64,000 nt of DNA from Tolypeutes matacus (lineage: Eukaryota; Chordata; Mammalia; Cingulata; Chlamyphoridae). Positions 1 to 11,061 of this stretch are shown in pieces. The stretch is from NCBI GenBank assembly GCA_026826555.1, contig JAKSZT010053764.1:15558413-15622412 (forward strand), in the 5' to 3' direction. How positions within the stretch are numbered: the first letter of the stretch is position 1; each line of letters begins with the position of its first letter. Below the pieces are notes generated by a model, which saw nothing but the letters and a program-made list of their open reading frames with translations, was not told where the DNA came from and searched no databases. The position numbers and the translations under genes are program-made.

Positions 1-340
1 TTCCTCTCTTCCCGGGGCTGCGTTTCTCTCCAGGCTTAGCTCCTGTTTCCTCCACAAGATCAGCTGTAGACAATCAGGCGAATGGCTTGCTTCTCTCCTC
101 TTGGGGCCTTCTGTCCAACATCAAAACTGCTTCTCAAAAACTGCTTCCTCTGTCCTTTGCCTTGCCTTTTATATTGGATTCCCCCATCCACCAAGGGGTG
201 GAGCTCAACGCCCTACTGATGTGGCCCAGTCAACGCCCTAATCATAACTTAATCATGCCCAGATTAACAGATCAGTTTAAAAGCATGATCCAATTATATT
301 TTTGGAATTCATAATTACATTAAATTGGCCAACAGCTACA
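1..340 (-). repeat. LTR of short ERVL/MaLR-like element A (3' LTR, cut by window edge)
   Basis: This is the 3' LTR of element A, read on the minus strand, and the window start cuts it. It shares its whole length with the complete LTR at 1898-2424, including the block around the TATA-like box (plus strand ccttttatat near 165-176) and the terminal block ending in gctaca at 340. The purine-rich tract AGAGGGTGGAG lies immediately inside on the minus strand (about 341-352), as expected of a polypurine tract before a 3' LTR. The target duplication cannot be checked because the outer end is outside the window. Confidence 0.85.
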
Positions 341-972
341 CTCCACCCTCTGAATTCCAAAAATACATTACAATATTCAAAAAACCTTAAATCAGTAACA
401 ATTCAAGTACAAAATCATATCATAATCATTTTAAAGAAATACAGTTCATCTTGAGGCAAAGTCCCATCTGCTATAGACCTCTGAAACTTACAAAACCATT
501 TAACTGCTTCCAGTACACAAATGGAAAGACAAAGGATAAACATTTTCATTATCATAAGGAGAAATTGGTATGTTAAACATGAGTCATGGATCCTTTACTA
601 TTCCGTAAAACTGCAGGGCATCCTCCATTTAATTTCAAAGTCTGAGAGTCATTCTTAAGACGATGGTTTCTTCTCCTTGGGGCCACATGGGGACCCACCC
701 TTTCCACAGGCTTGCCCAATGGCCACTTTTTTGGTTTCACCCTCATCAAGCATCTGGGTGTCGACCACGCTCCAGACCTCACCCTTCAAGAGTGTTGGGG
801 TGATTACCACACCTTACCCAATCTTTGTGTTAGAGTCTTAGCCCACCTAGTACAGTGAGGTGAAGACAACATTCCCCCTAACCTTTGGCATACAGGTTCA
901 ACTCTCTCAGAGCAACAAGGTGACCACCTGGCCTTCTCTAATCCATGGGGGACAAGTACACCCCTCTCAGAC

Positions 973-1850
973 CTATGGGGTGTTGACCTTAATTGCCCTA
1001 ATCTTTGAGGAATGTGCTCCACCCTCCCTGCAGCCTGGGGTGGGAACTTTCCCAGAACATCGGGTAGGACCATCCACCCTCTTCAACTGCAGGGGCAAAC
1101 TCACCCTCTCTGTACACATGGGTGGGGCTCCTCTCTTGGCCCAAGGAGATGTCTTAAGTCCAGATCTCTGCTTCCATGGTTTTCTTCTTAAAGCTGATTC
1201 TCCTTCAATCTCTCCTTTCCATGTCCTCTTTTGTCCAAGCTGACAGTGGTTTTGTTCATATAGCGCTCTCAAAAACTTTGTTGGTTTAGCATGGAGGAAG
1301 CAGAGGTCCAAGCCATCAGACAGTAAGACTTTCCACAAGTCTTTCCTAGATAACTGCATCTTCAATTCTGATTTACAAGTTTCAGATTTAGCTAAGTCTT
1401 CAAATGGGGCACTTTCATCTGGGAATTTGATTTCCAGAAACTTGGAAGTTCTGGAATCAGTTTCTGTTTTCTTTGTGCCCAAAAGTTCAGTCCTTGGTGT
1501 ATTCGCTCATCTAGTATTTTGCTATAAGCTGCAAGGAGAAGCCAAGCGACATTCTCCAAGTTTACCTTGGAAAGTTCTTTAGCTAAATGCTCTGGTTTGC
1601 CATTTTCAAATTCTGTCTTCCATTTAACACCAGGAATTAATCTTACTAAATTCTTTGCAACTTTAAAACATGGATCGCCTTTCCTCCAGTTTCCAATAAT
1701 AGTTTCATCATTTACTTCTAAGGCATCATAGAAAGTCTCTTTAGTGTCCGTATTACTATCTCTTCAAAGTGATCTAGGCCTTTTCCATCAAGCATTTCAC
1801 AATTCCTCCAAAAAATACCCCTTCCTTATCCATTTATAAAACTGTTCGAA
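973..1850 (-). pseudogene. gag-like ORF remnant of element A
   Basis: The minus strand keeps an open stretch at 973-1482 (about 169 codons) with an upstream part broken into short pieces. It matches, residue for residue over long runs, the ORFs of elements B (18231-18878) and C (35151-35573), for example the shared block LSRKDLWKVLLSDGLD. The C-terminal part is coded by a degenerate tandem repeat (about 860-1070). The position directly after the primer site in an ERVL/MaLR-like element suggests Gag. I see no zinc knuckle or other catalytic motif, so the Gag label rests on position. Confidence 0.6.
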
Positions 1851-1876
1851 ATTTTTGGTATATGCAAAAGCACTAC

Positions 1877-1892
1877 CCCACTCCTGGTACCA
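1877..1892 (-). other. Primer binding site, tRNA-Leu type (element A)
   Basis: The minus strand reads TGGTACCAGGAGTGGG a few bases inside the 5' LTR. It is complementary to a tRNA-Leu 3' end. Element C keeps the same site (35971-35986); in element B it is mutated (19209-19222). Confidence 0.8.
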
Positions 1893-1897
1893 AATTC

Positions 1898-2424
1898 TGT
1901 ATTAGTCAGCCAAAGGGGTGCTAATGTGAAATACCAAAAATGGGTTGGTCTTTATAAAGGGTATTTATTTGGGGTAGAAGTCCACAGTTACAAGGCCAGA
2001 AAGTGTAAGTTTCTTCTCTCACCAAAGTCCATTGCCACATGTTGGAGCAAGACAGCTGCCGTTTGCCGGGGTTCAGGCTTCTTGGGTTCCTCTCTTCCCG
2101 GGGCTGCATTTCTCTCCAGGCTTAGCTCCTGTTTCCTCCACAAGGTCAGCTGTAGACGATCAGGTGAACGGCTCACTTCTCTCCTCCTGGGGCTTTCTCT
2201 CCAACCACAAAAATGCTTCTCAAAAACTGCTTCCTGTCTTTTGCCTTGCCTTTTATATTCGATTCTCCCACCCACCAAGGGGTGGGGCTCAACACCCTAC
2301 TGATGTGGCCCAGTCAACGCCCTAACCATAGCTTAATCATGCCCAGATTAACAGATCAGTTTACAAGCATGATCCAATTATATTTTTGGAATTCATAATT
2401 ACATTAAATTGGCCAACAGCTACA
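1898..2424 (-). repeat. LTR of element A (5' LTR), complete
   Basis: This is a 527-bp LTR with TGT...ACA ends, read on the minus strand. It contains a TATA-like box (minus ATATAAAAGGC) and, near its 3' end, an AATAAATACCC polyadenylation block. The minus-strand 3' end GGCTGACTAATACA resembles the end of MLT2-type ERVL LTRs (compare 49290-49738), which supports an ERVL relationship. Related copies lie at 16913, 19230, 33745, 35993 and 37608, and an older relative at 51235. Confidence 0.88.
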
Positions 2425-2882
2425 GGGGTCCAGCCATGACATACTGGACCATGAGAGTAAGAAAGTCCAGGTGCCTCCAGAGGTTGCATCCTCCCAAAAT
2501 TGATGGGAAACAGCATTCTTCCTTGAGTTCTTTTATGCTCTTGGTTAACTCTAGGGAGAGATTGTGGTAGATCTGCTGGGTTTGGTATGAACTGCCAATC
2601 CCAATTGCTATGACAGTGGTTATGTCTAGAACAGCTAAGAGAGGTATAAGGAGAGGCACTGCCCCAGGTATAAATGCACAAAGACAACATAGGGAACATG
2701 CAAGCATATGGCAAGCAAAATAAAGACAGCACTTAACTGAGCCATTCCTTTATCTTATAGGCACATTCATTAATTACTTAGAACATGAATTAAGTTTACA
2801 AAGACTTTTAACCTGTTCAATATCCTCCTGAATATGATCTAGAATAGAAGAGATATTACCATATTCATCAGGTATAGAAGTA
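2425..2882 (-). pseudogene. Retroviral env (TM) remnants, downstream of the L1 insertion
   Basis: Two envelope-like pieces are read on the minus strand. At about 2780-2882 a short frame contains CTSIPDEYG followed by a stretch resembling a TM ectodomain second heptad region; it follows on from the piece at 9145-9250 once the L1 is removed. At 2420-2707 a 95-codon frame has a hydrophobic, glycine-containing stretch (PLLIPLLAVLD, then IGIGSS) and a leucine-rich helix, like a class I fusion peptide plus first heptad region, then a KEECC motif. The second piece lies downstream of the first, the wrong order for a single env, so two sources or a rearrangement is likely. Several stops are present. 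Confidence 0.5.
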
Positions 2883-3092
2883 CAGTACTTAATATATTTT
2901 TTTAAACTTTATTTTGTACATTTAATAATTGAAAACATAAGCAATAAAAAACTAAAAAGTAAACAAAGATGAATAAATATATACATTTCTCAATTAAATG
3001 TAATGGATACATGTAAAATTTTGTTGTTTTGTTTTTTGTTTGGTTTTTTTTGTGTGTGTGAATCAAACAATATATTACACAATATATTTGGT

Positions 3093-6000
3093 TCATAGAA
3101 ATGCATTCATACAGTATTTGTCCTTTTGTGTCTGGCTTGTTTCACTCAACATAATGTCCTCCAGATTCATCCATGTTGCCATATGCTTTATGACTTCATT
3201 TCTTCTTACAGCTGCATAATATTCCATCGTGTTAATAGACCACAGTTTGTTTATCCATTCATCTGTTGATGGACACCTGGGTTGTTTCCAACTTTTGGCA
3301 ATGATGAATAATGTGGCTATGAACATCGGTGTGCAGATGTCTGTTCGTGTCACTGCTCTCAGTTCTTCTGGGTATATACCCAGTAGTGGTATTGCAGGGT
3401 CACGTGGCAAGCCTATATTCAACTTCTGTAGGAACTGCCAAACAGTCCTCCATAGTGGTTGTACCATCCTGCATTCCCACCAACAGTGAAGAAGTGTTCC
3501 TATCTCTCCACATCCTCTCCAACACTTGTAGTTCTCTGTCTTTTTAACAGTGGCCATTCTGATAGGTGTGAAATGATATCTCATTGTAGTTTTGATTTGC
3601 ATTTCCCTAATCATGCGTGATGTTGAGCATTTCTTCATGTGTTTTTTTGCCATTTGTATTTCGTCTTTGGAGAAATGTCTATTCAAGTCTTTGGCCCATT
3701 TTTTAATTGGGTCATTTGTCTTTTTATTGTTGAGCTGTAACATCTCTTTATATATCCTGGATATTAAACCCTTATCAGATATGTGATTTCCAAATATTTT
3801 TTCCCATTGAGTCGGCTGCCTTTTCACCCTTCTGGCAAAGTCCTGTGAGGTGCAAAAGTGTTTAATTTTGAGGAGGTCCCATTTATCTACTTTTTCTTTT
3901 GTTGCACGTGCTTTGGGTGTGAAGTCCAAGAAACCACCACCTACTACAAGGTCTTGAAGATGTTTCCCTACATTTTCTTCTAGTAGTTTTATGGTCCTGG
4001 CTTTTATATTTAGATCTTTGATCCATTTTGAGTTGATTCTTGTATAGGGGGTGAGATAGGGGTCCTCTTTCATTCTTTTGGTTATAGATATCCAGTTCTC
4101 TCAACACCATTTGTTGAAGAGACTGTTTTTTCCCATCAGCATGGGCTTGGTAGGTTTGTCAAAAACCAGTTGATTGTATAGGTGAGGGTTTATTTCTGGA
4201 TTCTCAATTCTATTCCACTGATCGATATGTCTATCTTTATGCCAGTACCATGCTGTTTTGACCACTGTAGCTTTGTAATATGTTTCAAGGTCAGGCAGTG
4301 AAATTCCTCCCACATTGCTCTTCTTTTTTAGAATACTTTTGTCTATTCGGGTACACTTACCCTTCCAGATGAATTTGGTAATTGCCTTCTCTAATTCTGT
4401 AAAGTAAGCTGTTGGGATTTCGATTGGTATTGCATTGAATCTATAAATCAGTTTGGGCAAGATTGACATCTTCACGATATTTATTCTCCAATCCATGAAC
4501 ACAGAATGTCTTTCCATTTGTTTAGGTCTTTTTAAATTTCTTTTAGCATTGTTTTGTAGTTTTCTGCATATAGGTCCTGTACTTCCTTGGTTAAATTAAC
4601 TCCTAGGTATTTGAGTCTTTTTGTTGCTATTGAAAATGGAATTTTCTTCCTGATTTCCTCCTCAGATTGTTCAGTACTAGTGTACAAAAAACATTACTGA
4701 TTTTTGCGTGTTGATCTTATATCCTGCCACTTTGCTGAACTCATTTATTAGTTCAAGTAGCTTTGTTGTGGATACTTCAGGATTTTCTAAATACAGGATC
4801 ATGTCATCCGCAAACAGTGAGAGTTTTACTTCCTCTTTTCCTATTTGGATGCCTTTAATTTTTTTGTCTTGTCTAATTGCCCTAGCTAGAACTTCTAGTA
4901 CAATGTTGAATAACAATGATGACATTGGGCATCCTTGTCTTGTTCCTGATCTTAGGGGGAAAGCTTTCAACCTTTCCCCATTGAGTATGATGTTGAATGT
5001 GGGTTTTTCATATATCCCTTTTATCATATTGAGGAATTTTCCTTTTATTCCTATCTTTTGAAGTGTTTTTATCAAAAAAGGATGTTGGATTTTGTCGAAT
5101 GCCTTTTCTGCATCTACTGAGATGATCATGTGGTTTTTTTCCTTCAATTTGTTAATGTGGTGTATTGCATTGATTGATTTTCTTATGTTGAACCAGCCTT
5201 GCATACCAGGAATAAATCCCACTTGGTCATGATGTATAAGTCTTTTGATATGCTGTTGGATTCGATTTGCAAGTATTTTGTTGAGAATTTTTGCATCTAT
5301 GTTCATGAGAGAGATTGGTCTGTAATTTTCTTTTCTTGTGGAATCTTTATCTGGCTTTGGTATTAGGGTGATGTTGGCTTCATAAAATGTGTTGGGTAAT
5401 TTTCCCTCCTCTTCAATTTTTTGGAAGAGTTTAAACAGGATTGGTGTTAATTCTTTTAGAAATGCTTGGTAGAACTCACCTGTGAAGCCATCTGGTCCTG
5501 GACTTTTCTTTGCTGGGAGATTTTTGATGACGGATTCAATCTCCTTAATTGTGATTGGTTTGTTAAGTTCTTGTATTTCTTGTTGTGTCAGTGTAGGTTG
5601 GTTATGAGTTTCTAGAAATTTGTCCATTTCATCCAGGTTGTCTAGTTTGTTGGCATATAGTTTCTCATAATATCCTCTTATGATTCTTTTTATTTCTGTG
5701 AGGTCATTTGTAATTTCCCCCCTTTAATTTCTGATTGTATTTATTTGCATCTTCTCTCTTTTTTTCTTTGTTAGTCTAGTGAGGGGTTTGTCAATTTTAT
5801 TGATCTTCTCAAAGAACCAGCTTTTGGTTTTGTTGATTTTCTCTATTGCTTTTTTGTTTTCATTTTCATTTATTTCTGCTCTAATCTTTATTATTTCTTT
5901 CTTTCTTTTTGCTTTGGGATTGGTTTGCTGTTCTTTCTCTAGTTTCTCAAGTTGTTCAGTTAAATCTTTGAGTTTAGCTCTTTCTTGTTTCTTAATATAG

Positions 6001-6890
6001 GCATTTAGGGCTATAAATTTCCCTCTCAAGACTGCCTTTGCTGTATCCCATAAGTTTTGATATGTTGTGTTCTCATTTTCATTTGTCTCAATATATTTAC
6101 TGATTTCACTTGCAATTTCTTCTTTGACCCACTGAATATTTAGGAGTGTGTTGTTCAGTCTCCACACATTTGCAAATTTCCTTTTTTCCTGTCTGTTATT
6201 GATTTCTAGTTTCATTCCATTATGATCTGAGAAGGTGCTTTGTATAATTTCAATCTTTTTGTATTTACGAGAGCTGTCTTGTGAACTAACATGTGGTCTA
6301 TCCTGGAGAAAGATCCATGGGCACTTGAGAAGAATGTATAACCCACTGAGTTTGGATGCAGTGTTCTGTATATGTCTGTTAGGTCTAACTTGTTTATCAT
6401 ATTGTTCAAGTTCTCTGTTTCCTTGTTGATCTTCTGCCTAGTTGTTCTATCTAATGATGTGAGAGGGGTGTTGAAGTCCCCAACGATTATTGTAGAAATG
6501 TCTATTTCTCCCTTCAGTTTTGCCAGAGTTTGTCTCATATATTTTGGGGCACCCTGGTTAGGTGCGTAGATATTTATGACTGTTATATCTTCCTGGAGGA
6601 TCGTCCCTTTTATTAATATATAATGGCCTTCCACATCTCTTATCACTTTTTTGCATTTGAAGTCTGTTTTGTCTGATATTAGTATAGCTATCCCTGCTCT
6701 TTTCTGTTTACTATTCGCATGGAGTATCTTTTTCCAACCTTTTACTTTCAGCCGGCTTGTATCCTTGTGTCTGAGGTGAGTTTCTTGTAAGCAACATATG
6801 GATGGCTCATGTTTTTTTATCCATATTTGATTGGGGAATTTAATCCATTCACATTCAGTGATATTACTGAAAATGCACTATTTATTTCCT
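3093..6890 (-). pseudogene. L1 ORF2 (endonuclease and reverse transcriptase), frameshifted
   Basis: ORF2 would nick target DNA and reverse-transcribe the L1 RNA. Frames at 6212-6646, 5724-6215, 4677-5627, 4101-4517 and 3093-4073 follow one another on the minus strand. The endonuclease piece has the metal-binding GDFN motif and a late SRIDH motif. The RT piece (4677-5627) contains PGPDGF, the SVDAEKAFD palm motif and the catalytic FADD motif (about 4797-4817). The C-terminal piece has the L1 Cys-rich region ([18 protein letters not shown]). At least four frame breaks separate these parts, and the N-terminus near 6840-6890 appears to have a small deletion. Confidence 0.9.
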
Positions 6891-6975
6891 CCATTTTATT
6901 CTTTGGTTTTCATATGTCATCTTATTTTTGTCTTTCTTTTTACTCTTTTGGTTATCCTTTCTGCTTTTCTTTCTT

Positions 6976-7966
6976 CTATACTCTCCTCCAAGCCTCTTTC
7001 TCCTGTCTTTTTCTTTCAGGTTCTAAGGCTTCCTTTAATATTTCCTGCAAAGGTGGATTCTTTTTTGCAAACTCTCTTAGTTTCTGTTTGTTTGTGAATA
7101 CTTTATATTCACCTTCATATTTGAAGGACAGTTTTAGTGGGTAAAGGATTCTCGGCTGGCAGTTTTTCTCTTTCAGTTTCCTAATTGTATCATACCACTG
7201 TCTTCTCGCCTCCATGGTTTCTGAGGAGAAATCTGCACAAAGTCTTACTGGACGTCCTTTGTACATGATCGTTTGCTTCTCTCTTGCTGCTCTGAGCATT
7301 TTCTCTTTATCTTTTACATTTGACATTCTGAATAATATGTGTCTTGGCATAGGTCTATTTGGATTTATTCTTATTGGGGTACGGTGTGCTTCTTGGACAT
7401 GAAAGTTCATTTCTTTCGTGAGAGTTGGGAAATTTTCAGCTATTATTTCCTCAAATACTCTTTCTGCCCCTTTTCCTTTCTCTTCTCCTTTTGGAACTCC
7501 AGTGACACGTATGTTCTTGCGTTTTGTGTTGTTATTCAACTCTCTGAGCCCCTGCTCAATTTTTTTCCATTCTTTTCTCTCTCTGTTCTTTTCTCTCTTC
7601 AATTTTAGCTGCTCTGTCTTCAGTATCACTTATTCTTTCTTCTATCATTTCGAGTCTGCTGTTGTATGCTTCAAATGTATTTTTTACTTCACCTATTGTA
7701 TCTTTCATTCCCATGAACTTCGTTACTTTTCTGTTCATGATTTCAAATTCTTCTTTACGTTCGCACAATGACTTCTTGATGTCACTGATCTCTTTAACTA
7801 TATTCTCTTTCATCTCATTAATTTGATTTTGGAAATGTGTGCTCATCTCACTGATTAGTTCTCTCAAATTCTGCATCTCTTCTGGGACTTTGCTGTATTC
7901 CTTTTCTCGGGCCATGTCTTCTATTTTCTTAGTATGGCCCGTAATTTTTTGTTGGTGCTTAGGCAT
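6976..7966 (-). pseudogene. L1 ORF1 (RNA-binding ORF1p), broken by one frameshift
   Basis: ORF1p coats L1 RNA as a trimer. The N-terminal 136 codons (7556-7966) form a charged, heptad-rich coiled coil. The C-terminal 217 codons (6976-7629) carry the RRM and C-terminal domain signature seen in ORF1p (ILFRMSNVKDKEKMLRAARE, then FSSETMEARRQWYDTIRKL). The two frames overlap at 7556-7629, so one indel separates them. The matching ORF1 at 59910-60884 is still a single frame over this region. Confidence 0.88.
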
Positions 7967-9134
7967 CTGGTTAGTTTGTATTTTACTTAGATGCTCTATC
8001 TCTTTCTCTTTGGGGTTTTAGTGGCAGGCAGCTGTGAGTTACCACCGCTCTTTGATTTTTGGCTCAACCTTGATTGTTAGGATTGTTCTGCTGTTTGCTC
8101 GAAACTGGGCACTCGACCCAGTAATTGGTTGTAGAGTTGTTTCCTAGGGCCTTGGGCAGGGAGGCTATAGAGGCCAGGAAAAGACTCTCTTACTTATTAA
8201 CTTTCTTATGTGTACTTCCTTGGTCTGCCAGGAGATGGCGCTTGTTGGCTGCTCTCAATTCAATGCCTGGTCAGAGCGTATTTGTTGTGACACAGACCAG
8301 ATCAATGTGATAGAACTTTCTGTCTGGGGGCTAGGAGCCCTGTGATTCAAAGTTTCTGAGACAGTTCTCCAGACTTCTCTCGTAGCACCCCCCTTTTCCC
8401 AGCTAGGAAATATTTCCATTCCCTTCTGAATCCTCAACAATCAGTCCCTGTTAGTAGAGGATGAGTTTGGGAGGTTTGTATATCTTTAGCCCCTTGCAAG
8501 CTCCAAGGCAAACAATGGCGCAGCCCCACCCGACCTGGAAGGGCTCTCGGGACAGGGCAGACCAAACTGGGAGTCCAAAGCAGGGTCAGCCCCAGGCTCT
8601 CTCTCCCCTCTCCTGTGGTGTCCTCAACAATTAGTCCAGGCTAGAAGAGTGGGAGGTTGCGAGGATCGGATTTCTCCAGTCCTTTCCGGGCTCCCAGGGC
8701 AAACCACCATGTGGAAGGGTCCTTTCCAGGCTCCCAGGGCAAACCGCAGTGTGGAAGGGTCCGTGGGCCTCTGCAGCCCAAATTTCAGGTCCGAACCTGA
8801 GTCAGCCTAAGGCTGTGTCCCTCTCTCTCCCCTTTCCGGGAGTGGCAGATCCCTGAATCCCCCTTTGTCTGTGGTCGCAGGCCCAGGGGCCGGAGAATTC
8901 TGAAGAGTGTGGGGAGGGTGCCGGCAGTAGCAGAAGCTGCTACTTGCAACTCACAGTTCTGTAGTCACGATTTCCCTCTTCTGTCCCTCTCTCCTCTGGG
9001 TGGTGTGCAGCCTTCACCTGCTGACGTAAACCCTAGAAGATCTTTTTCCGGGCTGTTTCAGCTTGTCCTCTAGCTATTTTTCTGGAGAAGAGATTCCCGT
9101 GTCTTACTAGTCCGCCATCTTCCCAGAAGTCCAC
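7967..9134 (-). promoter_or_regulatory. L1 copy 1 5'UTR (internal promoter region)
   Basis: GC-richer sequence lies between ORF1 and the L1 5' end and is shared with 60885-62012 of copy 3. The first bases on the minus strand contain AAGATGGCGG, the usual YY1 position in L1 promoters. A 40-bp exact-period tandem duplication lies at 8681-8760; copy 3 has one unit only. No coding ORF is apparent. Confidence 0.75.
8681..8760. repeat. 40-bp tandem duplication in L1 5'UTR
   Basis: Two adjacent 40-bp units (8681-8720 and 8721-8760) both begin with ccttt and end with gtggaagggt, with about four mismatches. Copy 3 carries one unit at the corresponding place (about 61600-61640). Confidence 0.85.
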
Positions 9135-9144
9135 CAGTACTTAA

Positions 9145-9690
9145 CATTAATCAATACTAATCAATGCGACTAATCAATGCACAAGTTCCTCTGCAGTTAA
9201 TAGGTCTAAGCTCCAGTTTTGCAACACCAAACATGTTGTCTCTCCCTGGGAGCAGGTCATAATGCCAATTGTTTTTAAGTCCTACTGACATTACTCTGGT
9301 AATTATTGCTCCACTTGGTATGCCCTTCACGGAGCCAGCATGCTGCAGCACCGTTGATCCTAGAGAGAGACTAGGAAGGTAGGCTCCAGTGTTTCACTGG
9401 CCTGGTTAATAGCGCCCTTCAGCACTATGAAACAGAGCCAGTATAGAGGCAATGTCCATTGTAAATCTGTCCATTTCAAGCGATTGCCAACTGCCACAGG
9501 AGTCCAAAACAGCAACATAATTTCCATCCACTTCAGGAGCATGACCAGAGAAGTGGTAGGTACTTTTATTGTTTTTAGGGTTTGTAGTGACTGACCTAGC
9601 CAATAACTCAAATAGAGAGGTACCATGCAGGGTATTGGGGCCTGTTTTGGATGTACAAGAGAGTTTGACAATACTGAAGTCTATCTATTT
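9145..9690 (-). pseudogene. Retroviral env remnant upstream of the L1 insertion
   Basis: At about 9190-9240 the minus strand encodes an LQN-x3-LDLLTAE motif, the hallmark immunosuppressive-domain region of class I retroviral TM proteins. A one-base frameshift then leads into GTCALIS, the expected Cys region. The frame continues, across the L1, in the piece at 2780-2882. The upstream frames at 9157-9351 and 9360-9671 are open but I do not recognise them; they occupy the place of the surface subunit or TM start. Stops and shifts make this a pseudogene. Confidence 0.6.
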
Positions 9691-10125
9691 TAATTTTTAT
9701 ATACTTTCTAAATACTTCCAATGCAGTTTATAACATATCAAATGAATTTAACTATTTTAGTACTCTGCTTAATTTACTTTTATACATTTACCATGATTAT
9801 GTTAGTTAACAAGTATTTTACTTTAGCAATACAGGAAAAACTTTATTATTTTATGAAAACCTAAGATTCCCAGTGGAATCAAGATTATTTTCCCTCTACC
9901 ACTACTTTAATATGCAGATTGAGGTGGTCTCTGACAGGTTTCCTTGTTATGAAGTTACTTTTTGTTATCAATATATCAGTTTAGGTTTTTATTTAATAAT
10001 AGTTTCCTGGAATTAGCCATTTAAGTACTTCAGATTAGACATTGCTTTTACAAACTTTTTATAGTTAACCATAGCCACATAAAATAGTTATTTTACCTTT
10101 AAATAAGCTTATTAAATTACAATTA
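9691..10125. other. AT-rich stretch without recognised coding
   Basis: This very AT-rich sequence lies between the env remnant and the provirus. It was contiguous with 15559 onward before the provirus inserted. I see no ORF or repeat that I can name. Confidence 0.5.
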
Positions 10126-10130
10126 GCAAC

Positions 10131-10587
10131 TGTTAGAGAAAAATGGTGCTCACTGGGACACAGAGACTGATTATTGCAGGTAGAAAGTTTATTGGGAAGC
10201 TCTCCCAATGGAGGGGGTCTGAAGAATAGACTTCAGCTCTCCCCCCTTAGACATGGCTTCAGCCCCCCCAGAGGGTGGTGGATATGGCTTTATAGAGTAC
10301 ATCAATAGGTAGGGAAACAAGTACAGCCTGGGGCTGAATGGCCAGGGGGGAGTGGGCTAGGAGATCCTGGAATGTGGGAGGGTTTGGGGAGGCAGTGATA
10401 GCCCTTATCTGCTCCATTTTGTTTATCCTTGGGAGGGGAAGAGCTGCCCCTAGGCTATGGCTTGCTTAATCAGTTAAGTGAGTTATGGCTGGAGGCTGCC
10501 TTTCCTCAACCTATGCCACAGGGGCATTGATTCAGGGTCCTATGACCTGTCAATCATTGCAAACCTCTTAAGGGGGAAACTCTAATA
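10131..10587 (-). repeat. 3' LTR of the tRNA-Phe provirus
   Basis: The 457-bp LTR has near-perfect inverted ends (TGTTAGAG at the plus-strand left; the right end has one mutation, ctctaata). AATAAA is read on the minus strand at 10188-10193 and a TATAAA-type box near 10285-10295. It is about 25 bp longer than its partner because of a C-rich segment near 10233-10262 that is missing or shortened in the 5' LTR. Confidence 0.9.
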
Positions 10588-10602
10588 TTCCTAACTCTTT
10601 GA

Positions 10603-10643
10603 TTTTATATATATATATATATATATGTATGTATATATATACG
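10603..10643. repeat. (TA)n microsatellite
   Basis: This is a pure to near-pure TA repeat just inside the 3' LTR of the provirus, next to the expected polypurine tract position. Confidence 0.9.
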
Positions 10644-11061
10644 ATGAAGGGCATAGTAATGGGAACACTGGGCAGAACGGAAGGGTGAGAGGATCGTCCA
10701 CTCAGTCTGGCTACCTCCTGCTGTTATGGGGCCGGGAAGGTTCTGTTCTGTCCAGTGGGTTCTGATTTCTGGTCCTAAAGAGGTTGGTAATGGTGTTCAT
10801 GTAGCAAGAAGATGCTGTTCACATATTCCTGAGTTGTTGATTGTACAATTTGGCATGTGAATCAGATGAGAAGCTGAATGAGACAAGGACCAAAAAGAAG
10901 CAGCAGCAATAATAACAATGTGGTGTTATAATGGGTAAAAGGATTGATTTTAGGGTAAGTAAAAGTAAGAGAGAAATGAGGATAACCAGGATTGATTCCC
11001 ATAGCTGTTGTCTCAGGCCCTCTGAATGATTTGTTTTGTTTTGAAATTTTAAGACTTTATT

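Larger units (their letters stand above)
341..1897 (-). mobile_element. Internal region of short ERVL/MaLR-like element A
   Basis: About 1.56 kb lies between two related LTRs, far too short for gag-pol-env. The minus-strand 5' end starts with a TGGTACCAGGAGTGG-type primer site, which is complementary to tRNA-Leu and is the known signature of ERVL and MaLR internal regions. No pol motif is visible. The same internal region recurs in elements B (17413-19229) and C (34291-35992). It is therefore a family of short LTR retrotransposons whose only coding capacity is a gag-like ORF. Pol would have to be supplied in trans, which is inference. Confidence 0.85.
2893..9134 (-). mobile_element. Full-length L1 (copy 1), 6.2 kb
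   Basis: This is a complete LINE-1 on the minus strand, flanked by an exact 10-bp duplication CAGTACTTAA (2883-2892 and 9135-9144). The 5' end carries the L1-type start with AAGATGGCGG (a YY1-like site). Order on the minus strand: 5'UTR 7967-9134, ORF1 6976-7966, ORF2 3093 to about 6890, short 3'UTR with an A-rich end at 2893-3092. It interrupts an envelope remnant. Both ORFs carry frameshifts, so this copy is no longer autonomous, but divergence from the deletion derivative at 59250-62012 looks modest, suggesting a fairly young subfamily. Confidence 0.93.

Noticed and set aside
6809..7771. Plus-strand ORFs opposite L1 ORF1 and ORF2
   Set aside because: They are antisense shadows of the L1 genes.
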